Shown here one piece after another: positions 61,008-64,000 of a stretch of 64,000 nucleotides of DNA (positions are counted from its first letter, which is position 1; each line of letters opens with the position of its first letter). The stretch is from Cannabis sativa (Eukaryota; Streptophyta; Magnoliopsida; Rosales; Cannabaceae): positions 70,795,580 through 70,859,579 of the forward strand of contig NC_083610.1 of NCBI RefSeq assembly GCF_029168945.1. Reading direction: 5' to 3'. A program made the position numbers and the translations under genes. The notes beneath the pieces were generated by a model. It was not told the DNA's origin. It saw only the letters and a list, made by a program, of their open reading frames with translations, and searched no databases.

Positions 61008-64000
61008 GATCGTCCGTTAGCCCGAAGGATACTCACGGTATACATACGTAAGACCGAAAAGATCCCTCTCACTATTATGTAAGTGTTAGTTTTAATTTTC
61101 TTGGTATTGCCATTAATAGTTTTATATGTGATACATAGATTTTTGTTAAAATATGTTTCCTAGAATTAGTGCCTCATCTGTAGTGGGTGCTTAGAGAAAT
61201 TAAGAGTATATTACCTGTTATGATTGATTACACTTTTTATGAAGAATATGAATAGGTTTTATTTTTCTTTATTGTCTTGAATTGAAACTAGGAAGGACAG
61301 TGTTCCTTTCTTGAAAATTTAGAATAAATTATATTAGGAATTCATAAGACTTTGTTTGATAAATAGAATATTACTAGTTAAGCTTGACAACATTAAGTTT
61401 AGATATATTCATGGAATCTTCTCTCCCTATAATTGAACTCTTTTGTTTCTATTAAATTAACCTTTCTTGTGAGAGCTCACACATGAAACTAGAAGATCAG
61501 TTAGAATCAATGTGAAAAGAACGACCAATAGAGGTGGGGGCTAAGGATGTGTGTTCCGTCGACCCACGTATGGTTGATGTTCCAGAGAACCCAATAATAG
61601 TTAAGGCTAATGATCTAATAGAGGTATTGGAAGGACTACGAGCATGACTAAGACAATTTGTTGAAGAGTTTTCACAGGCTCAGCAAAATATCACCAACAC
61701 TAGTAGTGGAACTTGAAGCACATAATGAAATGTACCAATAGCCAACTAAGTACCGACGCATATATTTTCACCTATCTATGAATGGTTGAAGAAGCGGTCT
61801 CTACACCTAGCCATGAATGGAAGCCCAACATATAGGAAGTAGGGATGACTTAGAATAGTAGACGTTATACCAGACTGGGACAGTATAATTTACGAAAACC
61901 TACTTATTAAGAAGGATGAAATAATAGATCTTTAAGGAGAAGGTACTATCTTGTTGGATATTCTATAAGTTACACACTCCTAAGTTAGATGGTAAGAAGT
62001 ATTAGTACTGTTTGCAAAGACATTGGAGATAAGTATGTTTTAGAAATGAGTCAGGAGAGGACGATGCCATCATATAGAAAGGAGTGTAGTGTGCTGAATA
62101 GAATCCAAAATGAGAAGTTAGAAAGAGACACGATAAAATTACTCGAGGTAATAACTTATGAAGGTATCTTAAACACTAAGAGATAAGCAGAGCATCAACA
62201 AATATTAGATTACCGAAGGAAAGTTGTAAACTTTAAACTCAAGGTCATCTACTTGGTGGAGGAGATAATAGAGAAAAATGTGTATGGCTTCGACAGAGAC
62301 ATTTTCAAAGGAGAAAGACAAAAAAAGGTCCAGGCACGGCTAACAATTTGGGTACAACATGAATGAGAGACAACTAAGAGGGTGACTACTCGGAATTGAT
62401 CACAACTACACAACTAAGAGATTGTGGATGCAGCTTTGTGGCGGGTGTACAACAAACAACTATAGAGAGTAGATCGCAAATTCAAAACTTGAGAAAGAGG
62501 AGGAATTAGCATTCAAGGGTGACATCCCTAGATTCCAAATACTCACTGATGCAACAACAATGGTGTGGAGTATAGCTCAATGAGAAAATGTTAGGAAAGC
62601 CTCACTTAGAGACAGGAGAAAAGTGAGACACAATTAGGACCAAAGTAACATATATTGAAGAATGTCATGGCATGTCAAGGACTATACAAGTTTTTGATAA
62701 GTGTTGGGATTAGAAAATACACTCATGCAACATAAAGGAATTCAAGGCACAACGTAAGCAAAGGATACTACAATCCAATTACGACTTATATTATGGGCAA
62801 TAGTATAAGTATGTTGGAGTGTCATCTAATGAGAAACTAAGAGGAAAACTCACAAAGTCCACTGCCGAAAAGAGATGGTGTTTCTAGGCCCTATAGTGCC
62901 CGAGAAGAAAATGACTATGGATTTGTCAAAAGCTAAAATTGTTAAGAGCAAAAAAAAAAAAAAAAAGGAAAAATATTAGATATTTTTCTCAATCTAAAAA
63001 GCCAGTAATAGAGATCTTTGGAAGGACTCTCTCAAGCTGACAATTACTAACTTATTGCACACTACTAAGTCTTGTCCAATTGAAAGTGCAAAGTTAGAAG
63101 AAGAAAAAAAAACAAGATAGGTATTGATAATTTGGTGGCGTTTGGATGTAAAATGAGACGCTTGAACAAATTATTGACTTGTGCTTAAAGGTAGTATGGG
63201 AAGTAAGAATAAAAAATTCCTGACTAAGGAATTATAAATAGTGAGTCTCCAGTAATAAATCAAATACAAGTAGGGGTATAGGAGGTATAATAGTGATGGA
63301 CAGAGTAAGGTCTGTTCGGCATAGTTTGCAAATTATATATATAGTATCCTTACCCTGATAACTTGGATGATCAATACATTATGAGATTGGTATGGTTGAC
63401 TTATTGTTAAAAGTCAACAAATAATAAATAGTTGGGCTACGATAAGCTATGGTAGGATTGAACTTATTTTAAAGGGGTTATTAGTGTGCTTTCTATGTTT
63501 TAATACATATATGTTATAGTCTTAAGTAAATAATCAGTATTGGAATGTATGTTTAAGAGATTTGGAAGATTTAGAGGTACAATTAAGAAGTTGAGATATA
63601 CTTTTTTTTTTTTTGGTGAATTAAAGAAGGCTACAATATATATAGGATATGAATATGGCTGGAATAATCAATGCTATGATAAGTATGAAGTTATGTGATA
63701 CCTCAGATGGCTGGTATATTAGAAGAAGAAATCATTGAACATAACTATCAGAATCTATCGGCATTACAGATTTAAACTTCATCACTATATCGATGTAATA
63801 CCAAAGTAGATAAAAGTTAGTATAGAAAACTAGCTAATCTCATAATTAAGTCAACTTGATTGAAGGGGGTAATGGAGGACCAAGCACCATAAGAGAGATT
63901 AGCAAAGAAAATACAATAGAGTGATACAAAAATCAGACAACAAAAGGATCCATAGACGATTATCTTGGAAAATGGGAAGTCATGACAAGTGCAACGAATG
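61008..64000 (+). pseudogene. Degenerate interior of chromovirus E
   Basis: About 3 kb at the expected place of gag and protease. No frame exceeds 65 codons and I could not recognise a domain with confidence; around 61500-61700 a mixed-frame peptide (for example VEEFSQAQQNIT) is Gag-like in composition only. The region is A-rich on this strand with many stops, so this copy is heavily decayed or is a different, unrecognised sequence. Confidence 0.4.

Larger units (their letters stand above)
58160..64000 (+). mobile_element. Chromovirus E (Ty3/gypsy), 5' LTR and start of interior, runs off window
   Basis: The long 5' LTR is followed by a perfect tRNA-iMet primer-binding site. The LTR contains the ACTGAGCTTTTAGCTCACC...CTACAGGTA block (about 60635-60675), which corresponds to a similar block in the LTR of chromovirus C (minus strand, around 28490-28540), supporting the same Tekay-like group. 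The interior to the window end shows no intact gag or pol. Confidence 0.72.

Noticed and set aside
61989..62186. 65-residue frame as a gene
   Set aside because: It lies in the decayed interior of chromovirus E; no recognisable domain and no supporting neighbours.

Overview
Kind of organism. The window is AT-rich nuclear DNA from a flowering plant, probably a dicot. It is almost entirely transposable elements (TEs) of typical plant families: Ty3/gypsy chromoviruses, Ty1/copia elements, LINEs with a C-terminal RNase H, PIF/Harbinger, hAT, CACTA and a long-inverted-repeat element. I found no convincing host gene, tRNA, rRNA or CRISPR array, and I cannot name the species. All coordinates were read by hand; element ends tied to a target-site duplication (TSD) should be exact, and others may be off by a few bases or, where marked 'about', by tens.

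Layout. 1-8.3 kb: a hAT MITE (877-1686, perfect 8-bp TSD), a large TATA/CACATA microsatellite, the right end of a CACTA element, then a 4.6-kb element made of two ~1.8-kb inverted arms (3079-7700), each arm carrying the same decayed exon. 8.3-13.6 kb: a structurally complete Ty3/gypsy chromovirus, probably Reina lineage (8343-13609, TSD CAAGA), whose gag-pol frame is broken by a single in-frame stop; it sits in a LINE-type RNase H relic. 14-16 kb: a LINE whose 5' part is inverted relative to its 3' part, as produced by twin priming.

17-54.3 kb is one nested stack. A 5'-truncated LINE (16993-54284, 15-17-bp TSD) was split by copia element A (17361-53566, minus strand, TSD CTTTG). The left LTR of A was hit by an apparently intact PIF/Harbinger transposon (18506-23112, TSD TCA). 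The interior of A received related copia D (plus strand, from 27960), which was itself hit by a Tekay-like chromovirus C (28160 to about 34428, minus strand, 5' part deleted), and separately copia B (40189-51279, minus strand), whose right LTR was hit by a hAT MITE (49750-50807). A and B keep a gag frame with a zinc knuckle but have no readable pol; D keeps short pol relics. The untranslated leaders of A, B and D share a duplicated motif flanking a short upstream ORF.

54.3-64 kb: a divergent LTR-like stretch, a 223-bp Tourist-like MITE, a small copia LTR with TATA box followed by a 39-bp tandem repeat, and the 5' LTR (2.8 kb) and start of another chromovirus, E, which runs off the window.

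How the genes work together. Only the two-gene PIF/Harbinger unit (Myb-like ORF1 plus DDE transposase, each with canonical introns, between matching terminal repeats) looks capable of acting as it stands. The other coding regions are parts of decayed or single-lesion retroelements.
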